Source: Sphaerolaimus hirsutus (taxonomy: Eukaryota; Nematoda; Chromadorea; Monhysterida; Sphaerolaimidae). Taken from it: a DNA stretch of 64,000 nucleotides. Position numbers and translations under genes: made by a program. This document shows positions 11,201 to 21,580 of this stretch, in pieces; within the stretch, counting starts at the first letter, position 1; each line of letters starts with the position of its first letter. Location of the stretch: the NCBI GenBank assembly GCA_964036195.1, contig OZ038452.1:19417785-19481784 (forward strand). The letters run 5' to 3'. A model generated the notes under the pieces. That model worked only from the letters and a program-made list of their open reading frames with translations, was not told the DNA's origin and made no database searches.

Positions 11201-14200
11201 CACTTCCTAAATCATAGTTCTGGTTCCTATCTGCCTATTTTCAGCTATTTTTAGTACTAAATGCTCTTGTATACCATTTTTGAGCTATTTTACACCTACT
11301 TTTAGCGATTTTATCTCCCTTTTCTTCCTTCTATGCCCCGAAAAAGCCTATATATCGAACCACCACAACCCCCCCCAGAAATTTTTCCAGCTATCTATCC
11401 CTCCGGAGGAGCAATTTGCTATCTATCCAACCACTCAGAGGATCGAAATTCAAGATACCCCTGACCGGCAGATTTTGGAAAATCATAAATCGGCTTCGAA
11501 CGCATTTAAGTGTATTGGAATGAGTTATTACAGTTGACAGACACCTCATTCTGGTAAATTCAAATGCGTCCAAAGTCGATTTACGAGTTTACCAAAATCT
11601 GGCAGTAAACTAGTGGGCGCAGCGCCAAAATCTGAGGTTTACTTGCGCTGGCCGAATGTCTTTTCTTGACGCGCAGCCGCCTCCGATCGGCGCCAGTGTC
11701 CGGCTCGTCGTCGGACAACATCACGACGCTTCCCCCATCACTGTGATTCACATTTTCATTCTCATTCTGCTCCGGTAACTGGGACATCTGAGATGAGAAG
11801 TGATGGAAAGTAAATTTTGCCATCGTTTTACACATTAGGAAACATGTACCTCAGATGTGAACACGGAATCGTCCATCGCACCGACGTGTTGGTCAGCGGA
11901 ACGCCCTGAGCAGGTTTTTTGTAATTTAACTTGCCATTTTCCATTAAATGGATCCAAACAGATGAATTTATAAACCCGACCGCAAACGCTCCAGCCTGAA
12001 TAACACGGCCAACTTTTTGTGGAGCAGAAGATTTGAATTTTTTTAACCTTTTGCACGATTTCAGTCATAATCGATAATTTTCACGTTCTTATATCCATTT
12101 TTACTCACTCGCGCTGGCAGATAAACAACATGTCGGATCATCAAGCCGCCTAACTATTGAGCACAATTAAATAGTATCATTTTCACCCATCTGACCACTA
12201 TGGCGTTTAAATTTTTATATCTAGCCACTCAAAAGGTCGGAAAATCTACTGAACCACCACACCAATGTGCCTGTGCACACTAGTTTTAAACAGAAATTTG
12301 GAAAACTCATGAACCTGCGTTGAACGCATTTGATTTTTCTAGAATGAATTGTCCGTCAACTACAGTTGACGGAGCTTTAAAATGACTCAGCCTAGAAAAC
12401 TCAAATGCGCTCAACATTGATTTTTTGAGTTTTCCAAATTTCGGATGAAAAGTTTTCATTGAAAACTAGTGTGGCCAATAGAATCATCTGTCAGCCAACC
12501 CACCCTCAGCGTGGTCAGCAGGGCGAGCGACTCGACCGAGCGGCAGGTCTTCAATGACCACTCTGGGCGTGTCGTCGGGCACAGGCGAGTGCGTACCGGA
12601 ATTTTGTCCACTGCCAACGTCAACTTCCGCGCCGACTTCTGTGAACAGGATTTGTTTGAACGGTAAAACCGTTGAAAACTTTTCAACTGCCCGCAATACA
12701 TGCAAAAAAGTGCTTCAATGTTCGCTCAGAATCGCCAATTTTTGTGCCATTGTGCACGTTTTCATCATCAAAATCACTAAATCTGAAACACAGAGCGAAT
12801 ATGTTACGACACTGAGAATAGATGCACATTGATGAACTCAGGGCGGTCATCACGAGCACATGTAGCCACCCCCCCCCACCGATGGCACTCCCATTAATGG
12901 TATCCAAATGTCATGCACGAAATTTTTTGCAATGTTGATCATGCTCATGCAAAGTATTTACTATTTTGCACGGACGTGTATTTGGCGATAGTGATAGCTG
13001 TACCGAGAGCACCTAACCTTCACCGACGTCACTGTCCTGAGAGGAATCGTTACTCGATGCGAGTCGGTCAGAATGGGATACGGTAGAACCGGGTCGCCCA
13101 CTGTCGCCCGATGAATCTGGGGGAGGCGGGGGGGTTGCCGATAAATGAAGGGAAAAAAACAGGGAACATGATTGAGCTCAGGGGTCTCCAGGATTTTGGC
13201 CCTCGCGGGGGCTGGATAGATAGCAAATCGCTCCTCCGGAGGGATAGATAGCTGGAAAAATTTTCTGGGGGGGGGGGCTGGGGGGGGGCTTGGGGGGGTG
13301 CTGGCGGGGGCACAATATATAGGCTTTTTGAAGGTTAAGAAGGCAGAAAGGAAAAAAAAATCGCTAATAATCAGTTAAAAGTAGACAAAAATGGGAGTAG
13401 TAGCCAAAAATTTTGCCTCGGGATAGATAGATAGCTGAGCGGCCTCCGGGATAGATAGATAGCTGGCCGATTTGGGGGGGGGGCAGCCCCCCCCCCCTAG
13501 GAGACCCCTGTGAGCTGCCGTTGAATTGGCTGTATTTAAAGTTTATATGAAACAAAAAGAGCCTACAACTTTTCGGCAGACTCAGTTTTTGGGAAAACTT
13601 TGCTTTACGACATTTTTTCGGCAGCCCCGCTTTCCGACTCACCTTCAGCGTGAAAATTCTCGACGCTGCTGTCGCTGAAATCACTTTCAATACTACCGGT
13701 GCTTTGAAGGCTTTCAGTATCGTTGCCACTTTGATTTTCAATACTAGACGGGTTTAACGGGGTACTGGTTCGCGAAGCTGCATAGCGATCAGAAAAGTTT
13801 CAAAATCGATCAAAAAACAACAAAAAGTGACGAACGATTAGATTCGCACTGCTGGCGGGCTCGCTGGTGCCTCGATGAACGACGCCCCACCGTACGATCT
13901 ATAACCAGAGTTGAGATAAATGCTGTAATATTCAAACATTAACTTCAAGTGACCGCAACTGTAAAGAGCCGTTCACACGGATTCTTCGTGACGACAACGA
14001 CAGCACTTGTAAAGTTCCACATGTCACGTGAAATGTTCTATATTCGCGTAAAAATGTGGTCAACAGGGCAACACCGCTGGTACAATTTTAGAGAAGTTGT
14101 GCCCATTCAAAAATCCCCCCATTCAAGAAATCCTTGCTGCATCCCTACCTCTACCTCAGTGCGAAATTCCAACCCGCATCCAAACCTACTATCGGCGTCG

Positions 14201-17200
14201 GCGGAGCCACGCGCCAGCACGGCAGACGATCGGTTACTTGACCGCCCAGAGGTGAGCCCCTCGGAACTTTGTGCCTGGCTGCCAGAGCTAGATGTTCGCA
14301 CTTGACTACGTAATGTCGTCCTCCTACTAGCTCTGTTCACTCCACGCGCTGCGGGAAATAATCGACTTTGTGCTACGCACATTGACATTTTGAATTATGC
14401 GTGGTGCGTCTAGGGTTCGAAAAAAACACGTTTTTTTAAAACTTTGTTTTAAAAAAACGTCTTTTTAATAAACGTTTTTTATTTAAAAAACGGTTTTTTT
14501 TTAAAAGCTCCCAGATATGGCCCTGGGTCAACATATATAGGTAAACCCCTGATCACCATAGTTGGCAGCTTTGCATTTTTTTAATTAAAAAATCGCTACC
14601 CCCGAACGTTGGCACTTAGCCAGAAATTGAAGTATACAAAATATACGTCAAAGTGTCCCTCAACTTACTAATATGTAACCGTTGGCTAGGTTCCAATGTG
14701 GGCCATTTATACGGCTCACATTGGAACTTAGCCAACAGTGATATATGAGTAAGTTGGGGGACACTTTGGAGTATATTTTGTATACTTCAATTTCTGGCCA
14801 CGTTTGTTGGGGGGTAGCGATTTTTGAATGAAAAAAATGCGAAGCTGCCAACTATGGTAATCAGGGGTTTTTATCAGACAAGTGACAATACTCGTGTGAT
14901 GTTATATATGACCATATAATGGCTGTGGAGCCATGGGATAGCATTATAAGTGGTGATTTGTGTCAAAAATGTCCATTTTTGTCAACATGTTCATATATCA
15001 TCTTATAGTTGAATGTTTGTGACTTCAAGTGAAGTTTTGCATGGAATAGTGATCAAACAAGGTTATAAAAGGAGGTTGTTACTTTGGGAGTGATGTTACA
15101 CACTGTGGAGGTACATGGATGCACATTACCTGAATATTATATACTACAGCAACATATGACACCTTTTTACCCATGGTAGCACAAAGAAATGGATGCTTTG
15201 ATACTAAAAATGCCACAAAACCAATGAAAACAACCACCAATGTCAAACTGTGTGTGAAATTGCTTGTTTTCGCGCTTGCGCGCAAAAATTTTGCAAAATA
15301 CCTAGTGCTTAGTAGGGTACAAACTAGGGTTGGCCGATGTTTTTTTAAAACGTTTTTTATCATAAAAAAACGTTGTTGTTTTTTAAAACATGACGTCCGA
15401 AATGTTTTTTCTTTTTTTAAACATTGACCGAAATTTTTAGTACTAAACACTAGGTATTTTGCAAAAATTTTGCATGCAAGCGTGCAATTTCACACACAAA
15501 TTGACATTGGTGGTTGTTTTCATTGGTTTTGTGGCATTTTTAGTATCAAAGTATCCATTTATATATGCTACCATGGGTTAATAAGCCATCATATGTCGGT
15601 GTAGTAAATAATATTGAGGTAATGTGCTTCCATGTACCTCCACAGTGTGTAACTTCACTCCCAAAGTAACAACCTCCTTTTATAACTGTTTTTCATCACT
15701 ATTCCGTGCCAAACTTTACCTGAAGTCATGAACATTTGACTATAAGGCGATATACGAACGTATCGACAAAAAAATAGATATTTTTGACACAAATCACCAC
15801 TTATAATGCTATCCCATGGCTCAACAGCCATTATATGGTCATATATAACATCACAGAGTATTGCCACTGTCTGATATACCTATATATGTTGACACAAGGT
15901 CATATCTGGGAGCTTTTAAAAAAAACATTTTTTATTAAAAAAAACGTTTTTTTTTAAAAACAAACGTTTTTAAAAAAAAACATCGAGTAAAAAAAACGTT
16001 TTTTTTTTCCAACCCTAGTTCAAACAGGACCAGTTTTTCAGACCGGGACCGGGACCAGAAATTTTCTAATGTCAGGACCGGGACCGGGACTGGGGGGTCA
16101 GACTGGGACCGGGTCTGGCTTTTTTCAATTGTCGGGACCGGGACCGGGACTTGCCAAACCATGTACCGGGACCACGGTCTTGTTTGAACTGTATTGGTAG
16201 GTAATATCCAGCCAATGTTGTTCCATACACCTCCACTGTGTGTAGAAACACTCTCAATGTATGAGCCTTCTCTTATAACATTATTCAAGCACAGGGCCAT
16301 ATCCAGGGGGGCGGGGGGGGGGGGGGGCTGCAGCCCCCCCCTCCCGGGGTGAGACCTAAAAAGTCCCAGAAAATGCAATTTTTTCCTGTACATTTTTCAA
16401 GGTTTCTTAAAATTTTTGCACACAAACGCGCAATTTCTTCCCCATACGTTGTATTTTTGGCGGATCTGTCCCTGTAAACAAATATCCTTGAAAATCAACA
16501 CATTTTTGCAACTTTTGCTGCATATGTATGCATATTTACATCTATATAAAGCGGTTCCTAGCGCTGGCGCCAATGCCAATGGCGCCATGGCATGGCGCCT
16601 TGGTATGGCGCTAGCGCCAAAACACCTTTCCGTCCCTATATAGGGAAAAAATTTAGGGGGGGGGGGGCTGAGCCCCCCCCCCCCGCTCGCCGGCCCCCGT
16701 AAACAAGCAGCCCCCCCCCCCGCTCAAAAATCCTGGATATGTCCCTGTTCAAGCACTATTCCATTCCCATTTTCACTTGAAGTCATGAATATTTGATGAA
16801 AAGCTATTTATGTATTTATGTAACAAGTTAGACAAGACACTTGTAACAACAACACAAAATAGATTTTTTGGCAGAAATCACAACTTATAATACTACAACA
16901 TGGCTCCACAGCCATTATATTGCTATATAAATATATGACATCATAAGATACTGCTATTTGTCTGACATATTTAAGTGTATATGTTGACCACATTGTAACT
17001 ATATTTGGGAGCCTGGAAAAACATTTTATTAAAAACAACATAATTCTTTAAACCCAGGTCATTGAGAAACACTACAGGTCATTTTTCCATGCCTTGTCGG
17101 GACCGCTATAAAATTCCGGGACCGGGACTGAGGGGTCGGACCGGGACTGGCTTTTCTAATTGTCGGGACCGGTACTGGGGTGTCGGGACCGGGACCGGAA

Positions 17201-17694
17201 CCACCCCAGTCCCGACTTTTTGTCCCGAACCATGTACCGGCACCGCGGTCCCGTTTGAACCCTAGTGCTTAGTACCAAAAATTTTGGCCGATGTTTTTTT
17301 TTAAACGTTTCGGACCTCATGTTTAAAAAAAAACGTTTTTTTAAATTAATAAAACGTTTATAAAAACATCGGCCAACCCTAGGTGCGTCTGATAGCAATA
17401 AACTGGAAGCCACTAACATGCAGTAGATTGGCAGGATGATTGAGACGACGCACAGGGGATTTCTACAAGTTCTGGCGGCGCATCGTTATCTCCTTCCAAT
17501 GGTGACTCGCTAGCCGACTCCCCGCTCACACAAGACTCCTCTGCATTTGAATTGGCAATGAACTTGGCACAGTGCCAGAACACATTCACGTGAAATCACG
17601 CACCTGCAGCCGCGTCGCTGCCATCGTTCACGTACTCAGAATCGTGCGAGTAGCGGCGGCGGCGCGCCGCACCCGTTTGCCGCGCGGCAGACAG
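5289..17694 (-). CDS. RFWD3: RFWD3-like E3 ubiquitin ligase (RING, coiled coil, WD40)
   Basis: Nuclear ubiquitin ligase of replication stress and interstrand-crosslink repair (family knowledge: ubiquitinates RPA and RAD51). Exons in transcript order: 17694-17604, 17540-17418, 14348-14186, 13743-13643, 13116-13018, 12638-12504, 11905-11850, 11787-11643, 10766-10678, 10597-10400, 10160-10039, 9812-9527, 9117-8933, 8446-8180, 7131-7019, 6957-6857, 6788-6637, 5849-5684, 5411-5289; about 904 residues, codon phase consistent throughout. The first ~330 residues are Ser/Asp-rich and disordered. The RING (~336-385) has CIICYEEY, CGHLFGQIC and CPNC; the Gly after GHLF is, from memory, also present in human RFWD3. 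A coiled coil (~400-440) follows, then WD40 blades (e.g. GAMDKVLCISSV, YALAGCADGHVYR). The first coding exon upstream of 17694 is unresolved. The 9812 acceptor is weak. The 6788-6637 exon is broken by a transposon. Confidence 0.88.
6206..6643. mobile_element. hAT-like element inside an RFWD3 coding exon
   Basis: 438 bp with ends CAGGGCCGTATCCAGG and CCTGGATACGTCCCTG and an exact 8-bp target duplication CTCCGTTA (6198-6205 and 6644-6651). Long G and C runs lie just inside both ends, a GCGCGCAAGCGCGCA palindrome at about 6320, and GGCGCC-rich sequence in the middle. No transposase, so non-autonomous. On the minus strand the insertion separates exon codons from the former donor at 6190-6186. Confidence 0.9.
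7197..8142. mobile_element. TAGGGTTCAAACGGGA element with nested hAT
   Basis: Left end TAGGGTTCACGCGGGATTG, right end near GATCCCGTTTTAACC. Both arms are GGGATCGGGA-type short repeats. It is split by the hAT-like element 7452-7917. It lies in the RFWD3 intron 7132-8179. Confidence 0.7.
7452..7917. mobile_element. hAT-like element, CAGTGGCGTAGCC family
   Basis: 466 bp. Ends CAGTGGCGTAGCCAGG and CCTGGCTACGCCACTG are perfect inverted repeats flanked by the exact 8-bp duplication CACACGGG (7444-7451, 7918-7925). Same build as 6206-6643 and 16292-16747: G/C homopolymers, GCGCGCAAGCGCGCA, then a GGCGCCATGGCGC cluster. Confidence 0.92.
9157..9484. mobile_element. TAGGGTTCAAACGGGA-family element in RFWD3 intron
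   Basis: Left end TAGGGTTTCAATGGGATTC, right end ATCCCGTTTGAACCCTA; flanks CAAAAGGC/CAAATGGC (8 bp, one mismatch). Both arms are imperfect GGGATCGGGATT repeats. It fills most of the intron between exons 9812-9527 and 9117-8933. Confidence 0.75.
10221..10362. mobile_element. CCGTATTTCCTCGAAATA-family element
   Basis: Right end GTATTTCGTGGAAATACGG, left end a diverged inverse with TCGTCGAAATACACCCGGGG. It sits in the RFWD3 intron between the RING exon and the coiled-coil exon. Confidence 0.55.
10400..10597 (-). CDS. RFWD3: RFWD3-like RING exon
   Basis: 66 codons, phase 0 at both ends, acceptor CACCTTTCCAG. Encodes CIICYEEYTASGPHRIV, the CGHLFGQICIEKW core and CPNCKAKAYKRDIRVIY, the most family-diagnostic part of the gene. 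Joins without frame change to AVDNCEVEQLRAALDVERR, the start of the coiled coil. Confidence 0.92.
10969..11464. mobile_element. CAGGGGTC / CTATCTATCCCGGAGG-family element
   Basis: Tandem CTATCTATCTATCCCGGAGG blocks alternate with C homopolymers, ending near ATACCCCTGA. Related to 13179-13510 and 46773-47261 in opposite orientation. Located in the RFWD3 intron 10767-11642. Confidence 0.6.
12276..12476. mobile_element. Degenerate ACTAGTTTT...AAAACTAGT inverted element
   Basis: Ends GCACACTAGTTTTAAACAG and TTGAAAACTAGTGTGGCCAA are inverted, with a central AACTCA...TGAGTT stem. Related dispersed copies near 23488-23650, 24745-24960 and 44385-44560. Confidence 0.5.
13179..13510. mobile_element. 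CAGGGGTCTCC-family element in RFWD3 intron
   Basis: Starts CAGGGGTCTCCAGGATTTTG and ends TAGGAGACCCCTG; flanked by TGAGCT on both sides (6 bp). Carries poly-G runs and GATAGATAGCTGGCCGATTT blocks like the copy at 46773-47261. Confidence 0.8.
15325..16017. mobile_element. TAGGGTTGGCCGATG hAT-like element, nested level 3
   Basis: Ends TAGGGTTGGCCGATGTTTTT and TTTTTTCCAACCCTA; duplications GTACAAAC/GTTCAAAC (one mismatch). It is an inverted relative of the outermost element: both contain the ATATAATGGCTGT...TAGCATTATAAGTGGTGATT core and a GCACTAGGTATTTTGC motif. Confidence 0.8.
16292..16747. mobile_element. hAT-like element, CAGGGCCATATCC copy, nested
   Basis: 456 bp with ends CAGGGCCATATCCAGG and CCTGGATATGTCCCTG and exact 8-bp duplication TTCAAGCA (16284-16291, 16748-16755). 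Same family as 6206-6643. It is inserted into a further copy of the TAGGGTT core family that itself lies inside 15313-17264. Confidence 0.9.
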
Positions 17695-18309
17695 CTTGAA
17701 TCAAGTTTTTAGGTACCGAATGGTGGAAAGCGACAACGAGCAAGGCTCCCCGGTTCTCGGGTTTGGATTGAATTTATACGTACAGAAGCATCGTTTTCTC
17801 AATTAAAAAATACATACTTGTTGTTGTCAGTAGCTGCAGCGACGATACAGTTGCGACGACGATGTTGATGGTTGGAAACGATCGAATCATGTCTCGTGCG
17901 ATGGAGAAACGACTAGAACTTCACAATCGAACGAGTGGAGCAGCATCGTGTGCGTATAGTTACCTATTTTGTATTTTTACCGAAATTTCGAAACCACAGT
18001 GATCGCGCCGGGAGGATCGGTCACGTATGGAAGCTTGGCGCACGTCCAAGTTGCCGCGAGTCGTTGATCCACGTTCAAGTCTTAGCGATTTTTTTCCAAT
18101 TTTTTGCTTAAATCACTCAAATATGCTCTGTTATTTTCACCTTCACTATCGCTATTTTCGTCTTTTTATTTGTTTGTTTACACATTTTTAGCCCATTTTA
18201 TGCATATTAACAGCGATGTCAAACTTTTTCGCCGGCTGCCAAGTTTGGGAGTCGGCAAAAACAGTTTTTGGACAAACACACACATTATCAACATGTGTCA
18301 ACTAATGGC

Positions 18310-18568
18310 GCACCGCACACTGAAATATTTGCGTTCAGCGTTCGAACGTTTTTGCACGCTGAACTACAAACGCTGAAATCAAAATCTAAAGAACACAACG
18401 TTTTTAATGCGCAAAAAACGCAGCTCGCATGCAAATTACGCGAACTTCTGCAAATTCCGAACTTTTACGCTTTAAAAACGCTGTGTTCGTTAGATTTTGA
18501 TTTCAGCGTTTGTAGTTCAGCGTGCGAAAACGTTCGAACGCTGAACGCAAAATTTCAGTGTGCGGTGC
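18310..18568. mobile_element. Palindromic MITE, GCACCGCACACTGAAAT ends
   Basis: The two ~110-bp arms are near-perfect inverse copies (GCGTTCAGCGTTCGAACG, GCACGCTGAACTACAAACGC) around a short AT-rich centre. No coding capacity. Confidence 0.8.
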
Positions 18569-18572
18569 GGCA

Positions 18573-18715
18573 ATGTGTTACAATAGACGCTATTCCGGTC
18601 GCTTAATCGCATTCCGCGGCCATTATCGGTGACGCCAACGGAAATCCTGCGTCTTTTACTCTCGTTCGTACAACATCCAATTCTATCCAACTGGATCCAA
18701 TACAAAATTGAACGT
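18573..18715. repeat. Dispersed repeat shared with the Wls upstream region
   Basis: The segment with TCGCTTAATCGCATTCCGC, GGAAATCCTGCG and CTCGTTCGTACAA recurs at about 48530-48660 and 49065-49165, in each case with CCAATACAAA-type sequence downstream. Family unknown. Confidence 0.6.
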
Positions 18716-20216
18716 GATTGTAAAAGCGCCATGGCTGTGGCGCCTGGTGCTAGCGCCAAAGTGCCATGGCGCTTTTACATCACTACATACGTCCAATTCG
18801 TTTCGCCAATCGCGCTTTCTTTACCAGCGCCAGGAACAAAATGCCTGGCGCTGGCGCATGGCGCTGGGGGTCGGAAAAGCGCCTTGGCTCTTTTGGCGCT
18901 TGGCGCCAAAGTTCTGGGTCTCTTCACACCAGTAGACGTGGGCGAAGTCTAAATTGTTAAACTAAACTAGGTAGGTAGTAAAACTAAACATAAGACAGCA
19001 AATTGTGTGTAATGTGAAAGGTCCATATTTAGGTCGCTTTGCTCACGCAATAAATATTTGTGCACCTTTCGTGATGTGATCGAAATGCGAACGCATCGAG
19101 TTATAAGACGTCAATAGTTGAATATCTACTTTAGATTTTTTACGAGCGTTTGTAGTTTCCTTTCTATCGATGTTAATGATGATTAAATGTCAAAATGACA
19201 TTTAATAATTAAATTGAAGTTTAACTTGAAACTGCGCATTTAAACACCCTACTGTAAAATATGTACCGCATAACCTTGAATACGTCCCATTTGTAGTTTT
19301 ACCTATTTTACCCAATTAACTAATATTAATTTCATCAGCGTTGGTCATCCTGAGGGGTGGGGGGTTATTCGGGATTATTAAGGGAGGAGTTATTTTTTCC
19401 TCACGTGGTCAACAGAGGGAATTATCCAAGGAGGTCCTTTCTTCTGAAAATTTATTCAAAGTTCCATGTCGCTGTTGAAAACAAGACCTATTTATCATAA
19501 TCGCACGTAGCCAAAGTGAACTACCTATAAATTTAGTACATTTTGTGTACCAGCGTTTGCCCAATGCTTGTTTTTCGTAACCAATATTTTGTCACATTTT
19601 CGCTGGAACACAGATTATTTTATGCCTCGCTCGTAGTGAATCACCGTGAATACTTTGTCCGTAAATATCTACTTTGTAAGTATTCAAATACAGGGTAAAA
19701 ATACCGTACCGCGCTGATTAGGAAACCGTCATGCGTGTAACAATTCCCGGTATTTTGTAGACACTTTGTATTCCGTTTTGTACAAGCTGAACACTGCACT
19801 GATTGTGCTCTCCCTCAGGCTGTTTTCTACATGACACATCTCAATGATGTATGTATCTACTTAGTAGGTTACACAAATATCTACCCGGGCTGAATAGAGC
19901 TGACTGCATAAATAGAATAGAATTAGCTATACTCGGCGGACATCAGACTTGATTTGGAAACCTACCATAACCCATCTGAATAGTAAACTAAAAGTGATAC
20001 AGTTTTTCATTAAAATTTTCCGTTTTTTTTTAATTTGGAATAATAAAATAAGAAATTTTTCACAACATATTTATCCAATTATGTTAGGATTCTGCGCAAA
20101 GTGTGCGCTCCACGTGTCCATCCTATTAAATTGTTCAGTTGTTAAATTCACTTCTTTTGGTAGGTCATTTGGCATTTTGGTGACATTTTACAGGGCCCGG
20201 GAGTGCAAGTAAAAGA

Positions 20217-20487
20217 TAAAAAAAACAATTAAAATGAGAAGTGAGAAGTGAAGTGAAATGAGAAGTGAAAAGTAAAGTAAAATGAGAAGTGCAAAGTAAA
20301 GTAAATGAGAAGTGAGAGGTGAAATGTTAAGTAAAAAGTTTTACGTTGATTTGCCATTTCACTTCACATTTTGATTTGCTTTTAACTTTTAACTTGTCAT
20401 TTCACTTCTCACTTCTCATTTTGATTTGCTTTAAACTTTTTACGTTTCATTTCACTTTTCACTTGTCATTTTACTTCTCACTTCTCA
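20217..20487. repeat. GAGAAGTGAAGTGAAATG short-repeat palindrome
   Basis: The left arm is (A)AGTGARAAGTRAA-type repeats; the right arm is the complement (CACTTCTCACTTCTCATTTT). A diverged member of the GTTCCGCAAAATGAG family that has lost its conserved tips. Confidence 0.55.
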
Positions 20488-21580
20488 AATGGCTTATTAC
20501 TGCTACGCTAGCGGATTTGATCCCAGAACTGTAGAAATGTAACTTTGTTTTCACGTATTTTATTGGATATGTAGATAGGTACCCATATGATAAAAATCTT
20601 TAAATCTTGGAAACAGGCATTTCCAGAACTATAATGTTCCTGATGATCGGCACGTTACGGTATTATCTCTATGAAAATGTATAGTGTGATTTTTATGTAT
20701 TGTTGATGTATGCTGGTAAATGTTTGCGTCTGTAAACATTTTTTTTATTACCTTTTTTGTTTTTATCTAAAATAAAGCCGTACCTAAAATAAATACGGCT
20801 GCATTCTGCATCGAGTGAGGCGATAACGTCATTTGCTGTTTACAACGGCACTTTACACGTGTACTCTTGCACAATTCTGAGCAATGTGCAGAGACGTGTT
20901 TCGTCATAACTGGAAAATTTTACCTGCCCTAACGCGAGGACATGCACGCCACCCATGTACATTTTTTAGCGCCACTTTTTGGCAGGGTTGTTTTGCAACC
21001 ACACTGCTGTTGGTGAATCCGTCTGAATTAATACGTATCGTTAGGGGGGTATTTACAGCCTGCGAACAATTGCGCGGAAACTAAAAATTGAACTCCATCG
21101 TAAAATTTATAATATAGGAGTAAATAAAGGCATGACTCTGAAATTTTTACTGAAGACAGTAGTTTTTTATTTTCATCGTGACCGCAAATCAGCGTCAATA
21201 TTTCACTTTTTCTAGAGATACATATTTTACGGTGATTTCAGTCAATTTTAGTCCGTGATTGATGACGTAAATAGTTGACTGAATCATCAAGAAATCAATA
21301 TGACCAGAAAACTTAAACTATTCATGCTGATTTTTGTTCACGACGACTAAGATATTTTACCTAATAATTTCTATAATACTTTCTTGCTTCACAACACATT
21401 TCAGAGGGAAAATTACCTTTCCCATATCCATTCTAATGTATTTAATTTTACAATGAATTATAATTTTTCGTTTCAGCGCAATTTTTGGCTCACTTTTCGC
21501 TTTCACTCCTATTCATACCACACAGGAAAAATCGTATTCCTCTAACAAACCACCTACTTAAAACAGCAATTATTATTGCG

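Larger units (their letters stand above)
15313..17264. mobile_element. TAGGGTTCAAACGGGACC element, nested level 2
   Basis: Left end TAGGGTACAAAC, right end GGTCCCGTTTGAACCCTA; exact 8-bp duplication GTGCTTAG (15305-15312, 17265-17272). Its own sequence is GGGACCGGGACC short repeats (about 16018-16190 and 17047-17264), interrupted by other elements. Confidence 0.8.
14411..17381. mobile_element. Multi-level transposon nest in first RFWD3 introns
   Basis: The outermost element starts TAGGGTTCGAAAAAAACACG and ends GGCCAACCCTA, with exact 8-bp duplications GGTGCGTC (14403-14410, 17382-17389). At least three further elements lie inside (15313-17264, 15325-16017, 16292-16747). Subterminal regions are AAAAAACGTTTTTT repeats. 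The complex separates exons 17540-17418 and 14348-14186 by 3 kb. Confidence 0.85.
17695..21580. other. Divergent spacer between RFWD3 and the RING-repeat gene
   Basis: No gene with splice support. 17695-18100 is repeat-poor and probably holds the missing first exon and promoter of the RFWD3-like gene; a CAACAA|GTATGT donor lies at about 17815 on the minus strand. It also holds a palindromic MITE (18310-18568), GGCGCC-rich repeats (18720-18930), a CCTCGAATA-type fragment near 19340-19440, a fragment of the TATACTCGGCGGACAT family from 19931 and an AAGTGAGAAGTG-type element (20217-20487). The rest, about 19000-21480, is unassigned AT-rich sequence. Confidence 0.55.

Noticed and set aside
13850..13910. 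Possible extra RFWD3 exon (minus strand, SFIEAPASPPAV)
   Set aside because: Exons 14348-14186 and 13743-13643 already join in phase; no good splice pair was found for this segment.
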